From assembly GCF_013449725.1 (NCBI RefSeq), contig NZ_JACCFF010000001.1, positions 1,922,001 to 1,986,000 on the forward strand: 64,000 bases of DNA. The letters are read 5' to 3'. The stretch is from Mycobacteroides sp. LB1 (GTDB lineage: Bacteria > Actinomycetota > Actinomycetes > Mycobacteriales > Mycobacteriaceae). The notes beneath the pieces were generated by a model. The model searched no databases. It saw nothing but the letters and a program-made list of their open reading frames with translations, and was not told the DNA's origin. Of the stretch, positions 56,540-64,000 are shown piece after piece (within the stretch, counting starts at the first letter, position 1; every line of letters starts with the position of its first letter). The position numbers were made by a program, and so were the translations under genes.

Positions 56540-57019
56540 TCAGCGCACTTCGAAGTATTCGTCGTAGTAGATACCGTCGCCCGAGGAGCCGTCACCAATG
56601 ACGACACCGCGGAACACCGCGTGAATCTTGTTCAACCAGCGGTACTGGTCGCTGCCGGTCTCGAAATGTGCGTGCCCTCGCAAGACCGCTCCGGCCGCAA
56701 AGCCTGCTGCCATGTCACAGCGACCGTGGCCGTGGACGTAGATCGCCGCCCCGTCGGCGGTCTGCATGGTTCCCCGATAATCTGCCGTGCCGGTTCCGTC
56801 CGGCCCGATAACGAACCAGTCGGCATTCGCGCCACCCAGGGTCTGCGCGCTGATCCCACGCCCCTCCATCCTGCCTTCCGGGATTTCGATGACAACGCGT
56901 GTGCCGGCCGGGGTGTTGGGCAGGATCACGTACGGAGCCACCCGCCACACGCCTCTAAAGAGCGGCACCAACGAGATGTCGTTGTCGACACCGGGCAGTT
57001 TCTCCTCGAACGTCAGCAT
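56540..57019 (-). CDS. DUF3237-family protein
   Basis: 159 aa, covered by a DUF3237 beta-barrel domain: PAGTRVVIEIPEGRMEGRGI, GGANADWFVIGPDGTGTADYRGTMQTADGAAIYVHGHGR, and YRWLNKIHAVFRGV. Function of the family is not known. AGGAGG is 6 bases before ATG at 57019 (a GTG precedes directly). It is divergent from a TetR regulator that has a strong operator between the two genes. Confidence 0.82.
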   Translation of the reverse strand: MLTFEEKLPGVDNDISLVPLFRGVWRVAPYVILPNTPAGTRVVIEIPEGRMEGRGISAQTLGGANADWFVIGPDGTGTADYRGTMQTADGAAIYVHGHGRCDMAAGFAAGAVLRGHAHFETGSDQYRWLNKIHAVFRGVVIGDGSSGDGIYYDEYFEVR

Positions 57020-57041
57020 CACTGGCCTCCTTTTCGATGCG

Positions 57042-57096
57042 CTATACCTTGCAATGTCAAGGTATAGTCCTGTTGCATTGAGCAGTCAAGGTAGAC
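57042..57096. promoter_or_regulatory. TetR operator and leaderless promoter
   Basis: CTATACCTTG (57042-57051) and CAAGGTATAG (57058-57067) form a perfect 10-base inverted repeat with a 6-base spacer. A second half-site, TCAAGGTAGAC, lies at 57086-57096. TAGACT (57092-57097) fits a -10 element ending 6 bases before the GTG of the TetR gene, so the half-site overlaps the promoter of a leaderless transcript. Confidence 0.65.
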
Positions 57097-57103
57097 TTTC
57101 AGT

Positions 57104-57739
57104 GTGAGCCAGCCTCGAACGCGCCGACGTCCCGATGAGGCAAAGTCATTGATACTCAAAGCTGCCGAGGAGTTACTGGTCGAGGGTGGTCCGCATGCGG
57201 TCGAGGTACGCGCCGTCGCCACCCGAATCGGCATGACCGACGCGGGTATCACCCACCACTTCAAGAGCCGCGACGGTCTGCTCGTGGCACTGCTGCAGCA
57301 CGGCGGTAGCCGGATCCGCGCCGCGATCGAGCACGCCACCCACGACTGGGTCAGCCGTGGAGCACAGGTGTCCGAGCTCGTGGACTCCATCGCCGATGTC
57401 TACGAAGACGGTTACGGCGAGTTGGCGATCGCCCTTCACGCCGCGGGGTGGCGCGATGGCGGCGCCGGTCTTCTCGACCCCGTCGTAGACACCCTCCACG
57501 CAGCCCGGATGCCATCCCACGGTCGCCGACCTTCGCGCACCGATACCCGTCTTGCCGTCGCCGCCTTACATCAGGCGCTTGCCACCGAATCTGCTTACGG
57601 GGCGGCATTTCGCCGCAGCGCGGGCATCCCCGAACCAGATGCAACCCACCACCGACAACAACGTCGATGGTGGGTACGCACCCTCGTCACCGTCCTGGAT
57701 ACCGACGAACAGCTCTCCGCAAGGCCCACCGGCCACTAA
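57104..57739 (+). CDS. TetR-family transcriptional regulator
   Basis: 211 aa. DNA-binding domain at about residues 12-58 (HAVEVRAVATRIGMTDAGITHHFKSRDGLLVALL). The GTG start has no ribosome site and sits at the predicted transcript start, indicating a leaderless mRNA. The operator between it and the DUF3237 gene points to autoregulation plus control of that gene. Its stop shares bases with the convergent SDR stop. Confidence 0.88.
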   Translation: MSQPRTRRRPDEAKSLILKAAEELLVEGGPHAVEVRAVATRIGMTDAGITHHFKSRDGLLVALLQHGGSRIRAAIEHATHDWVSRGAQVSELVDSIADVYEDGYGELAIALHAAGWRDGGAGLLDPVVDTLHAARMPSHGRRPSRTDTRLAVAALHQALATESAYGAAFRRSAGIPEPDATHHRQQRRWWVRTLVTVLDTDEQLSARPTGH

Positions 57740-58530
57740 GGCAGGATCGAATCCACGTATCCGCCATCGGCGCGAACCGCCGCGCCAGTAGTGGCAGAGG
57801 CCAAGGGGGAACTGAGGTATGCGACCAGATTGGCGATCTCCCGCGGCTCGATCAGGCGCTGCAACAGCGACTGCGGCCGGTGCTTCGTCATGAACTCCCG
57901 CTGCGCCTCATCCCAGGGCAGCGACTTGTCGACGAGCTCATAGACGAAGTCCTCCACACCCGCAGTGTGCGTGGGTCCGGCGATGACCGAATTCACGGTG
58001 ACTCCCGAACCCGCCGCGTCCTTCGCGAATCCGCGAGTCAACCCCAACAACGCAGTCTTGGAGACGCCGTAGTGGATCATCTCCTGCGGGATGACAATTG
58101 CGGAGTCGCTGGCGATCTGGATGATGCGGCCCCATCCGCGATCGATCATTCCGGGTAGGTAGGAGCGGATAAGGCGCGCGGCGGAGATCACGTTCACCTC
58201 GAAGTAGGTCCGCCACTGTTCATCGGTGATCTCGCGCGCCGGGGTGGTGCCGAAGATGCCCAGGTTGTTGACCAGGATGTCAATCTCGGGGAGCTGCGCG
58301 CGCAGCACCTCCACACCGACCGCCGTGGTCACGTCGGCGGCTAAGCCGATCACTGTGCCATTGCCGCTGTCATGCCCCAGGTCGGCGATTGCCGCGTCGA
58401 CACGTTCCTGGGACCGTCCATTGACCACGGCCCGCGCACCACTGGCGGCGAGCTGCCGCACGATCTCCAGTCCGATGCCCTGCGTGGATCCGGTAACCAA
58501 CGCCGTCTTGCCTGTCAGGTCGATGTTCAC
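57736..58530 (-). CDS. Short-chain dehydrogenase/reductase
   Basis: 264 aa SDR. Motifs: VTGSTQGIGLEIV, NNLGIFG (variant of NNAG), catalytic Ser in QIASDSA and Tyr-Lys in YGVSK. The C-terminus AAVRADGGYVDSILP is usual for the family. Similar proteins are often annotated as 3-oxoacyl-ACP reductases, but the substrate is open. A hairpin separates it from the DUF1326 gene upstream. Confidence 0.87.
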   Translation of the reverse strand: MNIDLTGKTALVTGSTQGIGLEIVRQLAASGARAVVNGRSQERVDAAIADLGHDSGNGTVIGLAADVTTAVGVEVLRAQLPEIDILVNNLGIFGTTPAREITDEQWRTYFEVNVISAARLIRSYLPGMIDRGWGRIIQIASDSAIVIPQEMIHYGVSKTALLGLTRGFAKDAAGSGVTVNSVIAGPTHTAGVEDFVYELVDKSLPWDEAQREFMTKHRPQSLLQRLIEPREIANLVAYLSSPLASATTGAAVRADGGYVDSILP

Positions 58531-58538
58531 CTAACTAT

Positions 58539-58586
58539 CGAAGTCGGACCACACCCGGGTTCATTCCCGGGCGCGGTCCGACTTCG
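58539..58586 (-). terminator. Hairpin after the DUF1326 gene
   Basis: CGAAGTCGGACC (58539-58550) pairs perfectly with GGTCCGACTTCG (58575-58586), and the inner CCCGGG repeats (58554-58559 and 58566-58571) continue the stem. It starts 2 bases after the DUF1326 stop codon and should end that transcript before the SDR gene. Confidence 0.72.
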
Positions 58587-58587
58587 C

Positions 58588-59301
58588 TCAGTTCGAGCAG
58601 CAGCATCCGCCCTGCTGAGCCGACGCCATTTCCTCCGACACAGCCTCAACCTTGCCGTCGGGACGCCAGTCGAACGGGAAGTGCTTACTCGAATCGCCGC
58701 GATGCTCGTGCGACCATTCGAATCCCACGGAATGATCCTTCTTGACCACTCCCCACGTCGCGATCTGGCCTGGCCCGACTTCAGCCCCGGGCGCGTTCGC
58801 GGTAGTCACGCGGCGGCTGGGGTCGGCGGTCGGACCGGTCAAGGCCTCAACGTGCAGATCCACCTTGCCGGGGATCTGCGCGCTCCAACTCGCGAGATCA
58901 TCGGCCTTACTGAAGTTGATCGGCACGTATTCGATACCGCGCAGCTCCTCGATGAGGCTTGCGAACTCGGCAGGCCAGCCGCCCTCTTTACCAGTGAAGA
59001 TGCGTTCGAGCGCGATGCGCTGGCGGGCATCAGCGTCCTCGTCGATGTAGAACATCAGCTTCATGGTCGCGTCCGGATCACCGATCCACATGTTCCCCTT
59101 GAACTCGCCTTGAGCCACCACGCCCAGGCCGCTCAAATCGACATCGCCCCAATGGCCTTCGCTGATATGCCACACCAAGGTGAACAGGCAGTCTCCGTGT
59201 GTGGGTTCCTGCGCGAAGCTGCACGGGCAGGGCAGCTTGCAGCTGCACACATCGAACCAGTCGCCCTTGAGGTTCCAGTCGTACGTTTCCGTTGTCGACA
59301 T
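58588..59301 (-). CDS. DUF1326 cysteine-rich protein
   Basis: 237 aa DUF1326 protein. The N-terminus has a dense cysteine cluster (Cys19, Cys21, Cys25, Cys27, Cys38 in FDVCSCKLPCPCSF and THGDC), and the C-terminus ends GGCCCSN with three adjacent cysteines. These groups could bind copper or another soft metal. The central part has GDVDLSGLGVVAQGEFKGNMWIGD. A CsoR/RicR-like palindrome lies just upstream, which agrees with metal control. Biochemical role undefined. Confidence 0.87.
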   Translation of the reverse strand: MSTTETYDWNLKGDWFDVCSCKLPCPCSFAQEPTHGDCLFTLVWHISEGHWGDVDLSGLGVVAQGEFKGNMWIGDPDATMKLMFYIDEDADARQRIALERIFTGKEGGWPAEFASLIEELRGIEYVPINFSKADDLASWSAQIPGKVDLHVEALTGPTADPSRRVTTANAPGAEVGPGQIATWGVVKKDHSVGFEWSHEHRGDSSKHFPFDWRPDGKVEAVSEEMASAQQGGCCCSN

Positions 59302-59317
59302 TCGTCCATTCCTTTCT

Positions 59318-59334
59318 ATACCCCCTAGGGGTAT
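59318..59334. promoter_or_regulatory. CsoR/RicR-like operator, DUF1326 side
   Basis: ATACCCCCTAGGGGTAT, a 17-base near-perfect palindrome with C4-5/G4 blocks, lies 17-33 bases upstream of the DUF1326 start. It fits the pattern of copper-sensing CsoR/RicR operators (TACCC-n-GGGTA). The persulfide sensor CstR reads a similar sequence. Confidence 0.65.
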
Positions 59335-59375
59335 CTGACAAGTTGAACGTAGCAGCGGTCAGCACCCTTGGCAAG

Positions 59376-59390
59376 TACCCCTAGGGGGTA
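59376..59390. promoter_or_regulatory. CsoR/RicR-like operator, amidohydrolase side
   Basis: TACCCCTAGGGGGTA is the mirrored version of the first site, 59 bases away in the same divergent gap. It is placed about 33-48 bases upstream of the predicted -10 of the amidohydrolase, where a repressor would act. Confidence 0.6.
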
Positions 59391-59423
59391 TTAGGCCATG
59401 GCTGCTTCCCCCGGATCGATTGA

Positions 59424-59437
59424 TATAGATAGGCGTA
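59424..59437 (+). promoter_or_regulatory. Predicted -10 element of amidohydrolase
   Basis: TATAGAT (59424-59430) ends 6 bases before the ATG at 59437, which would make the transcript leaderless. It supports 59437 over the upstream ATG at 59398. Confidence 0.35.
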
Positions 59438-60336
59438 TGCCCGAATCAGCTTTCGACCCAGCGCCCGTCAGACAGATCTGGCAGGAGCTAGGCGTCCCGG
59501 GGATTGTGGACGTGCACACCCACTTCATGCCCAAACCCGTCATGGACAAGGTGTGGGCCTATTTCGACTCGGTGGGGCCGCTGGTCGGTCGGTCCTGGCC
59601 GATCACGTATCGCGCCGAGGAGTCCGAGCGGGTCACGACGCTGCGACAGTTTGGGGTGCTCCGCTTCACCTCATTGATCTATGCCCACAAACCGCAGATG
59701 GCAGCCTGGCTGAACCAGTGGGCCGCCCAGTTCGCCGCCCAGACTCCGGACTGCATTCACACCGCCACCTTCTTTCCCGAACCCAATGCCGTCGACTACG
59801 TGCGCGAGGCGATCGAGGCGGGCGCGGGCATCTTCAAGGTCCACATTCAGGTCGGGGCCTTCTCCCCCACCGATCCACTACTCGCTCCGGTATGGGGTCT
59901 CATCGAGGGCGCCGGACTTCCCGTGGTGATCCATTGCGGCTCCGGTCCGGCGCCGGGCGAATTCACCGGGCCTGAGCCAATCCGGGCGCTGCTGAGAAAG
60001 TTCCCGCAACTACGCCTGATCATCGCGCATATGGGCATGCCCGAGTACGCCGATTTCCTCGACATCTGTGCGCAGCATGACGAGGTGCGTCTCGACACCA
60101 CGATGGCCTTCACCACGTTCTCCAACGAGAGGGCACCGTTTCCGGAATCCGACTTCCCGCGGCTTAGGGACCTGGGCCACAAGATCCTCTTCGGCAGCGA
60201 CTTCCCCAACATCCCCTACGGGTATGCCGAGGCGATCACCGCGCTGCGGGAAATCCCCGGTGTCGACGACGACTGGGTGCGCGGTGTCCTCTACCGCAAT
60301 GGCGCAGCGTTATTTGGACTAGACCGAACGCTATGA
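59437..60336 (+). CDS. Amidohydrolase-family (ACMSD-like) metalloenzyme
   Basis: 299 aa TIM-barrel amidohydrolase of the amidohydrolase-2 type. Metal/active-site residues: DVHTHF, FKVHIQVGA, VIHCGSG, LIIAHMGMPEY and LFGSDFPNIPYG. Members decarboxylate or hydrolyse cyclic and aromatic acids. An in-frame ATG at 59398 would extend it 13 residues. The last 46 bases overlap the convergent flavin monooxygenase gene. Metal-type operators in the shared promoter are unusual for this family. Confidence 0.82.
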   Translation: MPESAFDPAPVRQIWQELGVPGIVDVHTHFMPKPVMDKVWAYFDSVGPLVGRSWPITYRAEESERVTTLRQFGVLRFTSLIYAHKPQMAAWLNQWAAQFAAQTPDCIHTATFFPEPNAVDYVREAIEAGAGIFKVHIQVGAFSPTDPLLAPVWGLIEGAGLPVVIHCGSGPAPGEFTGPEPIRALLRKFPQLRLIIAHMGMPEYADFLDICAQHDEVRLDTTMAFTTFSNERAPFPESDFPRLRDLGHKILFGSDFPNIPYGYAEAITALREIPGVDDDWVRGVLYRNGAALFGLDRTL

Positions 60337-61391
60337 GCGGTATCCCGTTGCCGTAGAAGATGATCGATGACAAATGCGGCGTCTCTGCCGACCCCACGCA
60401 GCGTCGCCGACGACAACGACCGTTGCCATTCCAGTCCGACGTAACCCAACCCTTGATGAGTCGTCGACACACCATTGCGGTGCCGCGGAACACCTGACGC
60501 ATCCAGCGCGCCAAGGCCAACAAGGTAGTCGACGTTCGGGCGGTATCCCGTCGCCCACACGATCGCATCCACAGATTCGGTGCTGCCGTCGGCCCACACC
60601 ACCCCATCGCCAAGCAGGCGCGTGAACATCTTTCGGCAATCGGGACGACCCGCGTTGAATGCCGCACGGTAGCGACCGTCGTCGAACACTGGGGCGGTCG
60701 GTCGACGCGGCAGCCAAGACCCCACCGGGGCGGTATCGAGACCCGTTCGTGTGTACCAGAAATGCATGTCTAGCCCGAACGGGCGTTGAGGTACGAGACG
60801 CAGACGTCCACGCGTAGCGAGCGTGACCGTCGCCGTATCCGCGAGTTCCACCGCGATCTGCACGGCCGAGTTTCCCGCCCCAACCACCACCACCCGCTCA
60901 CCGGCGAACGATGCTGCATCGCGGTACTGCCCGGCATGCAGCAGACGACCGCGGTAGGTCTCTGCCCCGGAAATAACCGGCGTGTAGGGATTTCCGTGGG
61001 TGCCCGTCGCCGAGATAACGATCGGCGCGACGAATGCGTCGCCGCCGTCGGCGGTCACCGTGTATTCGGCCGCCTTCCTGCCGACTCGTGTCACTCGGGA
61101 ATACGACCGCACCTCTACGTCGAGCCGCGCCGCGTAGTCGCTCAGATATCCAATTACCTCATCACGCCGCGGGTAGCGATCGGGGTCACCGGGGAAGGGC
61201 CTGCCCACCACGCCGGAGTATCGGGCCGGGCTGAACAACGTCAGACTGTCGTAGTAGTGCTTCCACGCACCACCGGATTCGGAACCCGACTCCAGGACGA
61301 TCGGACGTAATCCCCTGTCCGTCAGTGCTGTTGCAGCGGCGAGCCCCGCCTGCCCAGCGCCAATCACCACCGCATCCCACATGTGCCGCAC
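60291..61391 (-). CDS. Flavin-containing monooxygenase-like NAD(P)-binding protein
   Basis: 366 aa. FAD motif VIGAGQAGLAAATAL at the N-terminus, NADP motif VVGAGNSAVQIAVEL in the middle, and ATGYRPNVDYL near the C-terminus, typical of the FMO/Baeyer-Villiger group. The FMO fingerprint after the FAD site is not strictly kept. GGGGGG before the GTG at 61391 favours that start over the ATG at 61382. It is the last gene of the ABC-ACP-ligase operon and probably oxidises its product. Confidence 0.83.
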   Translation of the reverse strand: MRHMWDAVVIGAGQAGLAAATALTDRGLRPIVLESGSESGGAWKHYYDSLTLFSPARYSGVVGRPFPGDPDRYPRRDEVIGYLSDYAARLDVEVRSYSRVTRVGRKAAEYTVTADGGDAFVAPIVISATGTHGNPYTPVISGAETYRGRLLHAGQYRDAASFAGERVVVVGAGNSAVQIAVELADTATVTLATRGRLRLVPQRPFGLDMHFWYTRTGLDTAPVGSWLPRRPTAPVFDDGRYRAAFNAGRPDCRKMFTRLLGDGVVWADGSTESVDAIVWATGYRPNVDYLVGLGALDASGVPRHRNGVSTTHQGLGYVGLEWQRSLSSATLRGVGRDAAFVIDHLLRQRDTAHSVRSSPNNAAPLR

Positions 61392-61392
61392 G

Positions 61393-63066
61393 TCAACCCC
61401 CCACGGGAACGAGGAGCCCGGCCCGATACTGCTCGCGCACCTTGAGCCGCTGACGTTTTCCGCTTGTGGTCAGCGGAATCGTTCGGGCCGGCACCACCAC
61501 GACCTCGTCAAGGGAGAACCCGAAGGCCGCACGGACGCCACTGGTTATCCGCGTGCGAAGCTCCTCATACTCATCCGCCGCCACCCTGGTTCCGACGACA
61601 GCGATCAACGACTCGCGAGCCCGCTGTTCGTCGAGCAGCGAGAAGACAACGGAAACCCCTCCGGCGCCGGATATCCGGTCGATCTCCCGTTCGACGTCGT
61701 ATGGCGGGAAATTGCGCCCACGCACGATGAGCATCTCCTTGCGGCGGCCCACTACAAACAGTTCACCATCGGTGAGAAACCCTCGGTCCCCGGTGTCGTG
61801 CCATCCGTCCTCGGGGGCGGCGACCCCTCCCTCCGGGGTCAAGTAGCCCAGCATCACCGACGGCCCACTCACCTGAATATCGCCCACGGCACCGTCGGAC
61901 AACGGCTTGCCATCGGGCGCACTGATCCGCAACTGCAGGCCATCGACGACCTGCCCGCACGACACGGCGGGCTGATCGTCATCCGGGTGCCTCCAGGCGC
62001 GCACCCTGCCGAAGGATGACGAATCCGATGAACACGGCTGCAGTGCAACGGTTGTCGCGAGCACCGTCTCGGCCATCCCGTAACACGGGACCAGTACATC
62101 TGTCCGCATCCCCAGCGGCGCCAGCCGTTCGGTGGCGTCACGCAACACCGTGTACGGAATGGGTTCGGCACCGACGTAGGCGTGACGAAGACCAGACAAG
62201 TCGATATCGGCCGACGCGCCACCGCGCGTGATCGCGTCAGAGACGGCCCGATATGCGAATGGTGGGCCCGCGGTGTGGGTCGACCCGTGATGGGTCATAT
62301 GTCGTATCCAGGACAGCGGATCTCGTAGGAACCCCATCGGGGTCATCACCCCGACCCGCAGGCCGTAGAGAAGCGCGGCCAGCACCTGGATGAAACCCAT
62401 ATCGTGGTACAGCGGCAGCCAACTGAACACCCGATCCCGACCCCGTAATACCCTTGTCCCGTACGCGATTGCGCTGGAATTGTGCACCACATTGCCGTGA
62501 GTCAACAGCACCGCCTTCGGCGCCGACGTAGAGCCGGAGGTGAGCTGGATGTGGTGGATGTCGCCGGGGTCGGGGTGCGAACCCAGCGACCAATCCATCG
62601 GATCGGGGTCGGTCAGCTCGTTATACGTCACGACGACCGGGTGCGCGATGGCCACCGCCACCCGCGGTTGCGTGATGACCATTGCCGGGCTCAGCACTCC
62701 CAGCGCCGCACGTAGGTGTGCCACGCCCGCGGATTCCGGTCGCGAAGGGGTCGGCGGCGGTGCAATTGCGCACGGTACCGCGCCCAACAGCAGCACAGCT
62801 AGCAATGTAGTGAGGTACTCCTCGTCGCTCGCGGCGATCATCGCCACCCGATCGCCGCGCCCAAGGCCTCGAGCTCGCAATGCCGCCGCGCGAATCCGGA
62901 TGGTACGAACCAGATTCACTCCCGCCAGCGTGTACAGGTGGGTACGCGAGTCATAGAAGTCGATCTGCTCCAGATCGGATCGCAACAAGGTGACGTAGTC
63001 GATCGCACCGGACACCATGGCCGGAGCATTCGCCTTCACATGCTGACGAATCGAGTGAGCGCTCAT
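61393..63066 (-). CDS. Fatty-acyl-AMP ligase (FAAL/FadD type)
   Basis: 557 aa acyl-adenylating enzyme. Motifs: LTSGSTSAPKAVLLTHGN (ATP loop), FSWLPLYHDMGFIQ and CYGMAE, WHDTGDRGFLTDGELFV, and a C-terminal Lys in PLTTSGKRQRLKV. SWLPxYHDMG is the pattern of FAAL enzymes that load fatty acids as acyl-AMP directly onto carrier proteins. The neighbouring ACP is the obvious partner. ATGA overlap with the ACP gene. Confidence 0.87.
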   Translation of the reverse strand: MSAHSIRQHVKANAPAMVSGAIDYVTLLRSDLEQIDFYDSRTHLYTLAGVNLVRTIRIRAAALRARGLGRGDRVAMIAASDEEYLTTLLAVLLLGAVPCAIAPPPTPSRPESAGVAHLRAALGVLSPAMVITQPRVAVAIAHPVVVTYNELTDPDPMDWSLGSHPDPGDIHHIQLTSGSTSAPKAVLLTHGNVVHNSSAIAYGTRVLRGRDRVFSWLPLYHDMGFIQVLAALLYGLRVGVMTPMGFLRDPLSWIRHMTHHGSTHTAGPPFAYRAVSDAITRGGASADIDLSGLRHAYVGAEPIPYTVLRDATERLAPLGMRTDVLVPCYGMAETVLATTVALQPCSSDSSSFGRVRAWRHPDDDQPAVSCGQVVDGLQLRISAPDGKPLSDGAVGDIQVSGPSVMLGYLTPEGGVAAPEDGWHDTGDRGFLTDGELFVVGRRKEMLIVRGRNFPPYDVEREIDRISGAGGVSVVFSLLDEQRARESLIAVVGTRVAADEYEELRTRITSGVRAAFGFSLDEVVVVPARTIPLTTSGKRQRLKVREQYRAGLLVPVGG

Positions 63067-63368
63067 GCCTGTTCGCGGCGTATCGCCTTATCACGGAGTC
63101 GCTGCCGGATGAACGTTCCGATATCACCCACCACCGTGAACGCGAACGCTTCCTCTTCCGGAATGAACGCCGTGAATCTGTCTTCTAGGTCGTTCATCAG
63201 CGCCATCAACACCACGGAGTCGATGGGGAGGCTGAGCAGTGGCGTGTTGGCATCGACGGCATCTAGATCGACAAGCGCCAGATCCTCCGGAGGCAGCAGC
63301 TTGGTCAGGGAGTCCCGGAGCGCATCGATAACGTCCATATCACTGGGAAGCACTGCGATTTCGGTCAT
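63063..63368 (-). CDS. Acyl carrier protein
   Basis: 101 aa. The four-helix ACP pattern is recognisable, with the phosphopantetheine Ser51 in LPIDSVVLMALMNDLEDRF (normally DSL). The N-terminus is about 15 residues longer than classical ACPs. It is coupled to both neighbours by 4-base overlaps and should carry the acyl chain activated by the FAAL protein. Confidence 0.83.
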   Translation of the reverse strand: MTEIAVLPSDMDVIDALRDSLTKLLPPEDLALVDLDAVDANTPLLSLPIDSVVLMALMNDLEDRFTAFIPEEEAFAFTVVGDIGTFIRQRLRDKAIRREQA

Positions 63369-64000
63369 TGGTTCTCCTTCTCCAGCAGCACGCCGTCTTC
63401 GAGATGCAGCGCCCGATCGGCGATATCCGTGAGACGCAGATCGTGGGTCACGATCACCACCGCTGCCCCTTGAGTTCTCGCCGCGTCCGCGAGCTGCTCG
63501 GCCACCTTCTTACCGGTGGCCGAATCCAGGTTCGCCGTCGGCTCGTCGGCGAGGACCAGACCGGGGCGCGCCACCAATGCACGCGCCGCGGCGACTCGTT
63601 GTTTCTCTCCACCCGAGAGCGCCGACGGACGATGATTGGTCCGATGCGCCAATCCGAGCTCGGCCAGCAGCTCCCGAGCCCGCGACATGGCGGCGTCCTT
63701 CCCGACCCCGGCATAGCGCAACGGCAGCGCCACATTCTCCGCACTCGTCAACGCATTAAGCAGGTTGTACTCCTGGAACAGAAACCCGAGATATCGCAGT
63801 CGAAGACGCGCACGTTCCCGCTCATCGAGTTCGCCGACGTCCTGGCCACCGATCCTGACTGTCCCCGACCGCGGGGTCAGTAGTAGCCCCATGACCAAGA
63901 GCGCAGTGGTCTTGCCACCACCCGATGGGCCGACGACCAGCACTACCTCACCCGGTTTCACCGTCAGATCCAGGCCCCGGAGTGCACGCACCGCCGCATC
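63365..64000 (-). CDS. ABC transporter ATP-binding protein, LolD/MacB type (partial)
   Basis: The reading frame stays open to the right edge (GAT GCG GCG before the first GTG), so the N-terminus is outside. Walker A GPSGGGKTT, Q-loop FLFQEYNLL, signature LSGGEKQRVAAARAL and Walker B LVLADEPTANLD identify an ATPase of the lipoprotein/macrolide exporter group. The permease should lie upstream beyond the window. In one operon with the ACP and FAAL genes, so it probably exports the lipid product. Confidence 0.9.
   Translation of the reverse strand, partial: DAAVRALRGLDLTVKPGEVVLVVGPSGGGKTTALLVMGLLLTPRSGTVRIGGQDVGELDERERARLRLRYLGFLFQEYNLLNALTSAENVALPLRYAGVGKDAAMSRARELLAELGLAHRTNHRPSALSGGEKQRVAAARALVARPGLVLADEPTANLDSATGKKVAEQLADAARTQGAAVVIVTHDLRLTDIADRALHLEDGVLLEKENQ

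Overview
The window is GC-rich chromosomal DNA of a mycobacterium. It carries a complete mce/yrbE locus, a KasA/KasB-type mycolate ketoacyl synthase, PrpR, a FadD8-like ligase behind a KstR-type operator, a Ddn-like nitroreductase, a B12-riboswitch metE and an Rv2172c-like methylenetetrahydrofolate reductase. Gene content fits a rapid grower, possibly the Mycobacteroides abscessus/chelonae group, but the species cannot be proved from this sequence. I see no IS element, prophage, CRISPR array, tRNA or rRNA.

Layout. 1-9133 (minus): yrbEA-yrbEB-mceA-F lipid importer operon plus the start of a probable Mce-associated gene, with a palindrome at its promoter. 9490-15287 (minus): MaoC hydratase, quinone oxidoreductase, SDR, aldehyde dehydrogenase and two tandem SAM methyltransferases, resembling the M. 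tuberculosis Rv0145-Rv0149 block. 15660-21375: a stand-alone KAS, an acyl-CoA dehydrogenase, DUF427, then a methyltransferase/hydrolase/MFS run. 21366-26455: methylcitrate cycle (prpR, prpD, prpB, prpC). 26542-30867: acetyltransferase, MTHFR and metE under a cobalamin riboswitch. 30868-46661: accessory lipid and redox metabolism (thioesterase, FadD8, LLM and VOC proteins, SDR, OYE, F420-type nitroreductase, MpaB-like protein, HMG-CoA lyase, CoA transferase) interleaved with many TetR/IclR regulators that have visible palindromic operators. 46783-49905: ECF sigma factor, Rieske protein with an anti-sigma-like N-terminus, cupredoxin lipoprotein, Tat-exported metallophosphoesterase and a small membrane protein. 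49906-60336: SDR/LysR pair, phosphoribosyltransferase, small secreted proteins, DedA, CGNR regulator, and a cysteine-rich DUF1326 protein divergent from an amidohydrolase with two CsoR/RicR-like operators. 60291-64000 (minus): ABC ATPase, acyl carrier protein, fatty-acyl-AMP ligase and flavin monooxygenase, apparently the end of a lipopeptide or lipid-tailoring operon that continues past the window.

How the genes work together. Several modules share acyl-CoA and propionyl-CoA metabolism: Mce import, FadD/FadE/MaoC/SDR steps, HMG-CoA lyase, and methylcitrate disposal of propionyl-CoA from odd-chain fatty acids or sterols. The MTHFR and MetE steps are consecutive in methionine synthesis. The strongest candidates for under-described biology are the ECF sigma/Rieske/cupredoxin/phosphoesterase cluster, the DUF1326/amidohydrolase pair with copper-type operators, and the ABC/ACP/FAAL/monooxygenase operon at the right edge.
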